Below the pieces are notes generated by a model that made no database searches, was not told the origin of the DNA, and worked only from the letters and a program-made list of their open reading frames with translations. A program made the translations under genes and the position numbers. Positions 57,033 through 64,000 of a stretch of DNA of 64,000 nucleotides are shown piece by piece; the stretch's first letter is position 1, and each line of letters begins with the position of its first letter. The stretch comes from Anabaena minutissima FACHB-250 (GTDB lineage: Bacteria > Cyanobacteriota > Cyanobacteriia > Cyanobacteriales > Nostocaceae), in contig NZ_JACJRG010000003.1 of the NCBI RefSeq assembly GCF_014697125.1, forward strand, positions 1 through 64,000, in the 5' to 3' direction.

Positions 57033-59615
57033 TTAACTATCAATTGCTCCTCTCACCAATATCACGGTACTATCTACGCTAGAGGCGATCGCTTCTGGTA
57101 TATTACCTTGTATAGCCTGTTGCAATAAGCCTTCACGGGAAGCACCCAACACCACCACATCAAACTTTTCATTCTCCACTAAGTTAATCACACCCTCAGC
57201 TACAGAATCAGCTTGGACTGGAGTCGCCACAACTGTACTCGACAATTGACGGCGGCGCATCAGTTGGCGGATGGCTTGTTCAATAACTGTCATGTCTGGC
57301 TTAAACTCCAAGGGTTTAAACACCCGCGTCAAACAAATTTGCGGGTTATCTCCCAAAGTGACTAAAGCCGGTAACAATTTAATCGCTAATCTGGCGTTGG
57401 GGCCGCCAGCCATTGGGACTAACCAACGGTTGAATTGGGGTTTGGAGGGACTACCCAACTTAACTAACACAACATCACAGGTGGCTTGGCGGATGATGGT
57501 GTCTACGACATTACCGAAAATCCGGCCGGGGGTAGAGGTGTTACCTTTCCAGCCCATGAGAATTAAATCTATGTGCTGTTCGTTGATGGTTTCTAAGATA
57601 GCTTGGGCGGAATCATGGGCGACGCGAATTTGGGTATGTAGGGGAATGCGCCATTTTTTGGCTAATACTTCCGCTTGTCTGAGGAGGCGGCGACTTTTGG
57701 CGGTTCTGACTGATGTTTCAGACGGGGAACTGTGGCGGGATACTAAGATAACTTGCACACATTCTATTTCATAATGGCGATCGCGGGCAATGGCGGCGGC
57801 CATCTGTAATAATATCTCGGCGGTTTCCGGGTTAGCGACTGGGACTAATAATCTACCTCTGCCAATACTAGGCGATCGCGTTTGGTAAACTACATAAGAA
57901 GGTTCTGGTTGTGGCCCTGGGATAGCATTTTTACCATTCAGATGGTCTGCTTCAGCGCGAATAATGTCTGCACGGGTAATAATCCCAATCAGTTTTCTAC
58001 CATCTATTACTGGTAAGCGACTCAGTTGATATCTATCAAGTAAATACAGGACGTTACTCAAACTGTGTAAAGGTGTTACCGTCATCGGATTGGCGGTCAT
58101 AATCTCTCTGAGAAAAGTATCCTTTTGTAAGTGGCGATTTTGGATTTTCGTTAAATCAGATTGGGTGACAATTCCTACTAATTTACTTTCTTCCACTACC
58201 GGAAAACCACGGTGATGGGAACTGGAAAAGGCTTGTGTGGCTTCTTCGAGACTCATGTCTGCGTCCAGAGTTTCTACCCGTTGCTGCATAACATCTTTAG
58301 CTGTTAATTTATTTAATACCCCTTCGACAGAAACTTCTTTCGTCAAGGTGATGCCATTAAGTTGCAACAGCTTTTCATACAATGAACCAGGAAATACTTT
58401 ATCTGCTACCAAATAAGCCGTCACCACCACAATCATCAAAGGTAGCACCAGATTAAAATCAGTCGTCATCTCAAACACAATCACAATGGCGGTGATGGGG
58501 ACTTTAGAAACCGCACTAAAAAATCCTCCCATCCCTGCTAAAGCATAGGTAATTGGAGAACCTTGATCTAAAATCTGATGAGAAAACACCCCTACCAAGT
58601 GACCCAAGACCGAACCTAAAATCAGACTAGGTGCAAATAACCCACCAGGTGCGCCCGAACCAAAAGCTACTAAGGTAAGGATAAACTGAGAGATAAAGGC
58701 GATCACCGCTATGGTAGGATTTAAGTCCCCCGTAATAATATATCCTCGTAAACCCGTATTATCCCGAAAATAGGCTGGTAAAAAAGAGACGACAATACCA
58801 GAAATTAAGCCAGCCAAAGCCATCCTTAAGGGTAAACTGATATGCAACCGCCGATAAAATTTGATACTAAAAATTAAGCCTTGATTAAATAATGCTCCCA
58901 GTAACCCCGCCAAAACACCCAACAGTAAAAAAAAGGGAATTTCCGTAAAGTAGAATCCACTGGAATAACTCATCAATTCAATATTTAAATTAAAACTGCC
59001 ACCACCCAACAACCGCGACACCACCCCACCAATAAACGCCGCGATAATGGCAGTCCCTAGAGTCATTCCTGATAAATCTTGCAGTAATTCCTCAATAATA
59101 AATAGTACACCGGCAATAGGAGCATTAAACGCCGCCGCCAAACCTGCACCCGCACCTGCTGCAATCATTTGTCGGCGATGGTCAGGAGAAGTAGGAACTA
59201 AGCGACTCATCCCACCAGCCAAAGCCGCACCTACCTGCACTGTCGGCCCCTGTCTACCCAAAGTCATCCCCGAACCTAAGACCATAATGGCCGTCACAAG
59301 CTTCACCAATGCTACCCGCCAGGATAACTTAGTCGGGATATTCGCCAGAGTCGCCTTGACTTGGGGAATACCACTACCCGCCGCCTCTGGTGCTAACCTT
59401 TGTACCAACCAGCCAGCCAAAAACCCAAAACTCACCCCAACTAGAGGTAGTGCCACCCAAGTCGGTAAAATATGGGAACTCTGAACGCGCAATGCCCCCA
59501 GAGAACCAGAACCCACTTTCAGGAATACCGCAGATAAAGCCGCTACCACCCCGATAATACAAGCTTCTGCGATCGCTAAACCCTTTCTCGGTTGTAACCA
59601 CCTACGAAAGTGCAT
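57033..59615 (-). CDS. ClC chloride channel/transporter with CBS pair and Usp domains
   Basis: An 860-residue inner-membrane protein. Residues about 15-430 are a ClC membrane domain with GSGIPQVKA and GGLFAPSLILG selectivity segments and the internal IIEEL; two CBS domains (about 440-560) sense adenine nucleotides; two Usp-like domains fill 580-860. In the outer-gate motif, usually GREGPT or GKEGPT, this protein has GRQGPT (Gln122; codon CAG), so the external gating Glu is missing. That argues for chloride channel-like or uncoupled transport rather than tight H+/Cl- exchange, by analogy with known Glu-to-Gln mutants. Confidence 0.9.
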   Translation of the reverse strand: MHFRRWLQPRKGLAIAEACIIGVVAALSAVFLKVGSGSLGALRVQSSHILPTWVALPLVGVSFGFLAGWLVQRLAPEAAGSGIPQVKATLANIPTKLSWRVALVKLVTAIMVLGSGMTLGRQGPTVQVGAALAGGMSRLVPTSPDHRRQMIAAGAGAGLAAAFNAPIAGVLFIIEELLQDLSGMTLGTAIIAAFIGGVVSRLLGGGSFNLNIELMSYSSGFYFTEIPFFLLLGVLAGLLGALFNQGLIFSIKFYRRLHISLPLRMALAGLISGIVVSFLPAYFRDNTGLRGYIITGDLNPTIAVIAFISQFILTLVAFGSGAPGGLFAPSLILGSVLGHLVGVFSHQILDQGSPITYALAGMGGFFSAVSKVPITAIVIVFEMTTDFNLVLPLMIVVVTAYLVADKVFPGSLYEKLLQLNGITLTKEVSVEGVLNKLTAKDVMQQRVETLDADMSLEEATQAFSSSHHRGFPVVEESKLVGIVTQSDLTKIQNRHLQKDTFLREIMTANPMTVTPLHSLSNVLYLLDRYQLSRLPVIDGRKLIGIITRADIIRAEADHLNGKNAIPGPQPEPSYVVYQTRSPSIGRGRLLVPVANPETAEILLQMAAAIARDRHYEIECVQVILVSRHSSPSETSVRTAKSRRLLRQAEVLAKKWRIPLHTQIRVAHDSAQAILETINEQHIDLILMGWKGNTSTPGRIFGNVVDTIIRQATCDVVLVKLGSPSKPQFNRWLVPMAGGPNARLAIKLLPALVTLGDNPQICLTRVFKPLEFKPDMTVIEQAIRQLMRRRQLSSTVVATPVQADSVAEGVINLVENEKFDVVVLGASREGLLQQAIQGNIPEAIASSVDSTVILVRGAIDS

Positions 59616-59668
59616 AAAAAATTCAAAATTGTTGACTGTTGACTGGTAACTGATGACTGGTAATTCTT

Positions 59669-59700
59669 GAATTTTGAATTTTGAATTTTGAATTTTGAAT
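59669..59700. repeat. Heptanucleotide tandem repeat (GAATTTT)x4
   Basis: Four exact GAATTTT units and a partial fifth; its reverse complement AAAATTC recurs at 62181-62208. The array touches the stop codon of the pmbA-like gene. Confidence 0.9.
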
Positions 59701-61010
59701 TAATTATTCCTCCCCGTTGTCGATAGTCCCTCCACTATCAAAGATGGTGTGTAGCAAGAACCGTTCCAATCAGCATCATCACCTAATTCTACTTGTTTGA
59801 GGGCGGTGTAGATATTACCTGCCACCATCGTATCTTTAATACGTCCGATAACTTCGCCTTTGCGGACGCGATAACCCAATTCAATGTTGACGGAAAAGTC
59901 GCCGGAAATACCGCCGCCGCCACCTAATATTTGATCGACAATTAAACCATCATCCATTTTTTGAATTAACTCCTGTAGTGATGCCTTACCAGGTTGGATG
60001 AGGAAATTAAATAAACCAGGGGTAGGATAGCTGCCCAAACTAGGCCGGAAACCATTCCCTGTAGTACCAGTTTCCAGTTGACGTCCAGTGGTGCGATCGC
60101 AATAATAATGCTGTAATATGCCGTTTTCTACAAATACTAAAGGAGTTGTCGGCGTACCCTCATCATCAAAAGGGCAACTGTAAGGCCCTGCTAAAGGGTC
60201 TTGGTACAAGGTAAGATTAGAAGCTATTACTGGTGTACCTAAGCGTTCTCCCCACGGGGAGGCTGACTCTAGCACCCGCTTACCATTTAAAGCCGCTTGG
60301 GCTGTTCCCCACAGCATATCAGCTGCTTTAGACGTAAATAAAACCGGCACACGACGATTGGGCGATGGGACATTATGTTTAGCCCAAATCAATCTCTGTA
60401 AAATTTGCTGGGCTAATTTCTCTGGTTCTAGAATGTCTCGCTGGGTTTGACCATCAGCAACACTTAAAAAATCATCACCCCGCACCCACTCGGCTGACAT
60501 ATAGCAACTAAGTGTAGTATCATTGTAATAGCAATCTAGTCCTTGACTATTAACCAGTCTTGTGCTTTCAATATCACATTCCCAATCACTATTACAGACC
60601 ACATCTGGATAAGCATCACGGATCATAGCGATCGCTTCTTTGCCCCAACTAACTAGCACTTCTATCGGTACAGATGAGCCTAAGTCTGGATAATCTGGCT
60701 GAAAATTGCTGACCAGTTCCAAAACTTCTGGTTGATTAAGTTGGCTTAAAGCGATCGCTCTTTCCACCATAACTTTTGGCTTCACAGAACCATAAGCTAC
60801 CGTGAGTCCTGGACGCCCATTGCGCCATAGCCGCAATGCTGTGCCTTCAGATTGACTGGTTTCTAGCTGTTTGAGTCGGTTAGCCTCAAAAAAAACCGGA
60901 CGAGAAAGCGATCGCGACTGATACACCTCAGCTGCTTCTGCTCCCGATTTGATAGCTAACTCTAGCAGATTTTCTGCTAGTGTATCCTGTGACAAATTTT
61001 CAGAACCCAT
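59700..61010 (-). CDS. PmbA/TldE-like protein of the TldD family
   Basis: A 436-residue protein resembling PmbA/TldE, partner of the zinc protease TldD; in E. coli the pair trims peptides such as microcin B17 and the antitoxin CcdA. Seen: the N-terminal AAEVYQSRSLSRPV strand, the tail GDFSVNIELGYRVRKGEVIGRIKDTMVAGN and YTPSLIVEGLSTTGRNN. The zinc motif HExxxH of TldD is not present, as expected for the E subunit. Start at ATG 61010, with GAGGG upstream; the frame opens at TTG 61055. No TldD gene is in the window. Confidence 0.8.
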   Translation of the reverse strand: MGSENLSQDTLAENLLELAIKSGAEAAEVYQSRSLSRPVFFEANRLKQLETSQSEGTALRLWRNGRPGLTVAYGSVKPKVMVERAIALSQLNQPEVLELVSNFQPDYPDLGSSVPIEVLVSWGKEAIAMIRDAYPDVVCNSDWECDIESTRLVNSQGLDCYYNDTTLSCYMSAEWVRGDDFLSVADGQTQRDILEPEKLAQQILQRLIWAKHNVPSPNRRVPVLFTSKAADMLWGTAQAALNGKRVLESASPWGERLGTPVIASNLTLYQDPLAGPYSCPFDDEGTPTTPLVFVENGILQHYYCDRTTGRQLETGTTGNGFRPSLGSYPTPGLFNFLIQPGKASLQELIQKMDDGLIVDQILGGGGGISGDFSVNIELGYRVRKGEVIGRIKDTMVAGNIYTALKQVELGDDADWNGSCYTPSLIVEGLSTTGRNN

Positions 61011-61054
61011 GACCCTCGGTAAATTATGGATTTTGGATTGTGAACCGCAGATCA

Positions 61055-61156
61055 ACGCAGATCATTATCCCAAATCATTGGCTTATTATCCGCGTAAATT
61101 AGCATTTGCCATATTCGCAATGCAGACGGACGCAGATAATTATCCCAAATCATTGG
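61055..61156. repeat. 27-bp direct repeat, 75 bp apart
   Basis: The 27-base sequence at 61055-61081 recurs at 61130-61156 with one difference (C against A at the ninth base); both end in TCCCAAATCATTGG. It lies in the spacer upstream of the PmbA-like gene and may carry a duplicated protein site or be a remnant of a small element. Confidence 0.7.
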
Positions 61157-61252
61157 TATTTCTCAGCATTTATTAGGGAATGGGGAAACAAGGCAGGGTG
61201 ATCAGGGGACGCAGGGGGAGAGAAATACAATGCCCCATGCCTAATTCCTACC

Positions 61253-62116
61253 TTACGGGACATTAATCTCTTGTAAGAGCCAAAATCCAGCGAAAGCTTC
61301 CGCTTGAGCATCAGATTGCACACCTAGAAAATGCACTCCCCTAGCTTCTTGCTTGGCTGCTTCAAAACCTTTGGCTTCAGCTAGGGTGGTTGGATTTTTG
61401 AGATTGGCTAAAATCCAACTTTCTGTAGTCCCAGTTTCTAAAACTAATCTTGTGCCTTGTTTAGTATCAACCCTCAAAAAGGCTAACTCTAAACCAGACA
61501 TCCAACCCGCCAAAGGTAAGGCTCTCGGTGAAAAAATCAATATGCCAGGAATGCGAGTTTCGGGCGATAATTGTGCCAACTCTAGGGGAAAAGCTTCACT
61601 AAAACCAATTTCCCACTCTGGCATCTCAGCTAACTCCGCAGCCGATAACGAGACAAATACCCATTGTTGCCCTTCCAACGCATCAGGTAATCTTTGAGGT
61701 AAAGGACTTTCCAAACGCACCGAAGCATTTGTTCCTCCTTGATAGCCAGGCTCTTGGGGATAAACCTCATCCATGCGCTGTTGCAGCCATTCGTTAAGTA
61801 TCAAAATCCGACGGCTAGATAGGGCAGGAATACCCAAATCTTCGCAAGCTTTGACAATCATATTATTCATTTGGCGGCGGAAAAAGCGAATTTTGATTGG
61901 TGCTTCCCCAGCTTTATCTATGGCTTCCTGTAATGCTGTCCTTAACCAACCTGAGTTTACCTCTGTACTAGGACAATATTTTGCATAACGGAATAAAGAA
62001 TCTAAGTTTGTGCGGATATCTGAGGGACTTTCACAGACTAAGACTTCCCAAACTTTTTTCTGATTTTCGTCCAAAATCGGACGGGAGTAAAAATCTATTT
62101 CCCAAATACTGCCCAT
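61253..62116 (-). CDS. Tab2/Atab2-like RNA-binding protein (DUF1092)
   Basis: A 287-residue protein starting MGSIWEIDFYSRPILDENQK, a segment typical of the cyanobacterial/chloroplast Tab2 (Atab2) family, with NEWLQQRMDEVYPQEPGYQ and a C-terminal GVHFLGVQSDAQAEAFAGFWLLQE that also match memory. In plants and algae Tab2 binds A/U-rich mRNA and is needed for psaB translation, hence photosystem I assembly. The cyanobacterial role is less defined. No operon partner is apparent. Confidence 0.8.
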   Translation of the reverse strand: MGSIWEIDFYSRPILDENQKKVWEVLVCESPSDIRTNLDSLFRYAKYCPSTEVNSGWLRTALQEAIDKAGEAPIKIRFFRRQMNNMIVKACEDLGIPALSSRRILILNEWLQQRMDEVYPQEPGYQGGTNASVRLESPLPQRLPDALEGQQWVFVSLSAAELAEMPEWEIGFSEAFPLELAQLSPETRIPGILIFSPRALPLAGWMSGLELAFLRVDTKQGTRLVLETGTTESWILANLKNPTTLAEAKGFEAAKQEARGVHFLGVQSDAQAEAFAGFWLLQEINVP

Positions 62117-62180
62117 GTTTTGCCGTAAAAATCTGGCGAGTTTATATTTTGCTTATACTCCCACTCTACCCCTTTGGGGA

Positions 62181-62356
62181 ATTCAAAATTCAAAATTCAA
62201 AATTCAAAATGGGGGACTGGGGACTGGGGAAGAATTTACTTCCCCTGCTCCCCTGTCACCTGTCCCCTATCCCCTGCTCCCCTGTCACCTGTCCCCTATC
62301 CCCTGTCCCCTGTCACCTGTCACCTGTCACCTATCCCCTGTCACCTATCCCCTGTG
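62181..62356. repeat. Composite heptanucleotide repeat region (AAAATTC, GACTGGG, CCCCTGT)
   Basis: Three different heptamer arrays follow one another: AAAATTC from about 62181-62208, GACTGGG around 62214-62230, then CCCCTGT/CACCTGT/CCCCTAT units at about 62241-62356. Three overlapping plus-strand open frames here are artefacts of the repeats. Confidence 0.88.
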
Positions 62357-62526
62357 ACATTTAATATAAGTGATGTAAAATTAGCGGAATTATCATCCAA
62401 TACAAAAAGGAAAAAAATATTGTTAATCGTATCGCAGCTAACACTTGAAATTCCTACAGCCAGAAGAATCTTCTAGAATTAAAAAGAGTGATTAAGTACA
62501 TATACCAACGGAGGATAGAATAGCTC

Positions 62527-62790
62527 ATGGCTGGTGGCGAGTCTCAGACCCCTGTTAGTCTCTCAGACAGAGAACTGCAAATTATCGACTTAGTGGCTGC
62601 TGGCTTAACTAACCAAGAAATTGCAGGAAAACTGGAAATTAGCAAACGCACAGTTGACAACCATATCAGCAACATTCTCGACAAAACCCGCACTGAAAAC
62701 CGAGTGGCTCTTGTTCGCTGGGCTTTACAGTGGGGTAAAGTTTGCTTGAATGATGTCAATTGTTGTCCTCTCCCTAAACAAGACGAATAA
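62527..62790 (+). CDS. Small LuxR-type transcription regulator, PedR-like
   Basis: An 87-residue stand-alone LuxR/FixJ helix-turn-helix (SDRELQIIDLVAAGLTNQEIAGKLEISKRTVDNHISNIL in the middle, given here in parts: SDRELQIIDLVAAG, LTNQEIAGKL, KRTVDNHISNIL) with no sensor domain. In cyanobacteria the small regulator PedR has this build and is redox-controlled by thioredoxin through Cys. Here Cys occur at the tail (VCLND, NCCPLP). GGAGG (62510-62514) precedes the ATG. PedR identity is by family memory and not certain. Confidence 0.7.
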   Translation: MAGGESQTPVSLSDRELQIIDLVAAGLTNQEIAGKLEISKRTVDNHISNILDKTRTENRVALVRWALQWGKVCLNDVNCCPLPKQDE

Positions 62791-63156
62791 ACGACTTGCA
62801 GACGCTCTCAAGTGCATCTAGCATGGCAATTAATTTCGTCTGGTATGCAGCATAGCTGATTTTGACAGATCATTTAGATGATTGTTTTCTCCTCACGCAT
62901 TTTTTGTGAATCTCTAGCGCAGGTCTCACACAGGTCAAAATCAAGCAGAACGTAAAGCTTGGCTTTTTAGTTATTGTGGGTCGCTATTTTCCCCCGTTGG
63001 TACAGTTGGTTACAAAACTGTATCAACGGGTAATTCTGCTACATTTCAAAAGATATTGAGACAATCATCAACAAAAATTAGCAACAATACCTTGCCTCAG
63101 ACGCTACATTGGTAGGAAATCTATGTTGCTCCATCAACTTGGGGAGCAGTGTTTTT
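62791..63156. other. Intergenic region after the PedR-like gene with a 15-bp hairpin
   Basis: About 365 bases. A stem of 15 pairs (62993-63007 with 63016-63030; CCCGTTGGTACAGTT arm; one G-T pair, 8-base loop) lies in its second half and lacks a T tail. The promoter of the next gene must be downstream of it. No gene seen. Confidence 0.6.
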
Positions 63157-63819
63157 ATGAATACCTCTGCTGCTTTTATTGGTAACTCATCTCCCTTTGA
63201 TTTTTTGAGCTTTGACTTTACAGCACCTCAACCAACACAAGATGCTGACTTACTCAAGCAGCTATCTTTTATCCCTGGGTTGAAAGAGATGTTAATGCTG
63301 CGCCAAGTTCACGCTTTAGAACACGCCACGGTTTGGGTGTTGAGTGAAGTAAAAAACACTCAATCCCCCACCGGAAGACCAAGCAAAATCCAAATTGATG
63401 ATGAATTATTGGGTGGTTTGTCTACAGACCAGGGATTTTATCTCTATGGGGAAGTAAATATCAGCGATTTGCGGCGAGCTGTTACCCTTGCTCTCCACCG
63501 CCTTACTCATGGCGAATGGGATTTAGCTGTACATCCCCGTTGCGGTACAAATTTATCAGTGGCTATGTTATTGACGGCTGGCTTAGGTGTAGGTGTGACT
63601 TTAATGTTACCATTCCGACCTGTTGAGCAATTGATCGGTTTAGGATTAGCAGCCACTACAGCCTCTGAACTTGCACCCGATGTAGGTTCAATAGCACAGC
63701 GATATCTGACAACTGCGATTCCCTTTAACCTAGCAGTTGAAAATATTACTATCTCTCGTGATGTTTGGGGTCGTCAGGGGCATTTTGTCAAAGTAAACTG
63801 GCAAGAGAATAATTCGTAA
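63157..63819 (+). CDS. Conserved cyanobacterial protein (DUF6391-like)
   Basis: A 220-residue protein. LRQVHALEHATVWVLSE and LHRLTHGEWDLAVHPRCGTN are the most distinctive segments; the many His/Glu could bind metal. Two hydrophobic stretches (about 140-160 and 168-185) suggest membrane association. I recall similar cyanobacterial proteins labelled DUF6391. ATG 63157 (MNTSAAFIG) with GGGGAG ten bases upstream is chosen over the TTG at 63109. Function unknown. Confidence 0.72.
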   Translation: MNTSAAFIGNSSPFDFLSFDFTAPQPTQDADLLKQLSFIPGLKEMLMLRQVHALEHATVWVLSEVKNTQSPTGRPSKIQIDDELLGGLSTDQGFYLYGEVNISDLRRAVTLALHRLTHGEWDLAVHPRCGTNLSVAMLLTAGLGVGVTLMLPFRPVEQLIGLGLAATTASELAPDVGSIAQRYLTTAIPFNLAVENITISRDVWGRQGHFVKVNWQENNS

Positions 63820-63860
63820 TGGGCTGCGCTCCGCTACGCTAACTTAATTCTTAATTGGTA

Positions 63861-64000
63861 ATGCGAAAACTGTATTTTTTAGTTCCTGGAACTGGTGGCA
63901 AATTTGCTTGTGGTGGTTTGTGGGCTGAGTTGAAAGCATTTAAACTCGCTCAACAGGTTTGTAGTGCTGAGGTGGTGACTTATCGGCAACGGGAAACAGA
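63861..64000 (+). CDS. Start of a gene cut by the window end, possibly a glycosyltransferase
   Basis: Only the first 46 residues are visible: MRKLYFLVPGTGGKFACGG then LWAELKAFKLAQQVCSAEVV. The opening strand plus Gly-rich loop is what a GT-B glycosyltransferase (family 1/4) N-terminus looks like, but too little is present to decide. It follows the DUF6391-like gene by 41 bases and may be co-transcribed. Confidence 0.45.
   Translation, partial: MRKLYFLVPGTGGKFACGGLWAELKAFKLAQQVCSAEVVTYRQRET

Noticed and set aside
61981..62476. Overlapping plus-strand open frames of 80-127 codons
   Set aside because: They lie over heptamer repeats and antisense to the Tab2-like gene; residues are repeats of Pro/Leu/Ser.

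Overview
The window looks like chromosomal DNA from a filamentous, probably heterocyst-forming cyanobacterium (Nostocales: Nostoc/Anabaena/Calothrix-like). The evidence is the many GCGATCGC (HIP1) octamers, the many heptanucleotide short tandem repeats between genes, and cyanobacterium-specific genes: a bicarbonate ABC transporter, Flv2/Flv4 flavodiiron proteins, a Tab2-like protein, a small PedR-like LuxR regulator and a PAP/fibrillin-like protein. I saw no tRNA, rRNA, CRISPR array or intact insertion sequence.

Layout. (a) 0.2-8.6 kb, minus strand: a diguanylate cyclase response regulator translationally coupled to a very large multi-PAS hybrid histidine kinase, then a SelO-family pseudokinase. 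(b) 9.3-19.6 kb, plus strand: an inorganic-carbon/photoprotection cluster in the order cmpA-cmpB-[flv4-sll0218 homologue-flv2]-cmpC-cmpD. The bicarbonate transporter genes are split by a complete flv4-2 type operon, and a 15-copy 21-bp hairpin repeat lies between cmpC and cmpD. The cluster ends in a good terminator. (c) 19.6-25.9 kb: housekeeping and small genes (folE, a small secreted Cys-containing protein, a pentapeptide-repeat protein, msrA, a mannose-6-phosphate isomerase, a Nif11-type peptide, a PAP/fibrillin-like protein). (d) 26.2-31.2 kb: three double-glycine leader peptides followed by a C39-peptidase ABC exporter and an HlyD-type adaptor, a peptide maturation/export locus.

(e) 32.1-50.0 kb is the most distinctive part, a biosynthetic gene cluster. 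A type I iterative PKS with the domain logic of enediyne synthases is split into two coupled genes (KS-AT, then ACP-ACP-KR-DH-PPTase) and carries two C-terminal hot-dog thioesterase-like domains of the enediyne-thioesterase kind. Behind a terminator come three tandem paralogous FAD-dependent halogenase-like proteins, a small Cys-containing protein, an alpha/beta hydrolase and a short-chain dehydrogenase that lacks the usual catalytic Tyr. The enediyne accessory genes are not in the window, so the product is unknown; a halogenated polyene-derived compound is an inference. (f) 50.0-53.7 kb: a nucleoside/ribose salvage group (nucleoside hydrolase, cytosine-deaminase-like enzyme, NAD-dependent epimerase, ribokinase). 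(g) 53.8-64 kb: a secreted TPR-CHAT protein, a ClC chloride channel/transporter fused to CBS and Usp domains, a PmbA/TldD-like protein, a Tab2-like RNA-binding protein, a PedR-like regulator, a small conserved membrane protein and the start of a further gene cut by the window end.

All assignments come from reading motifs and recalling families; no database search was run.
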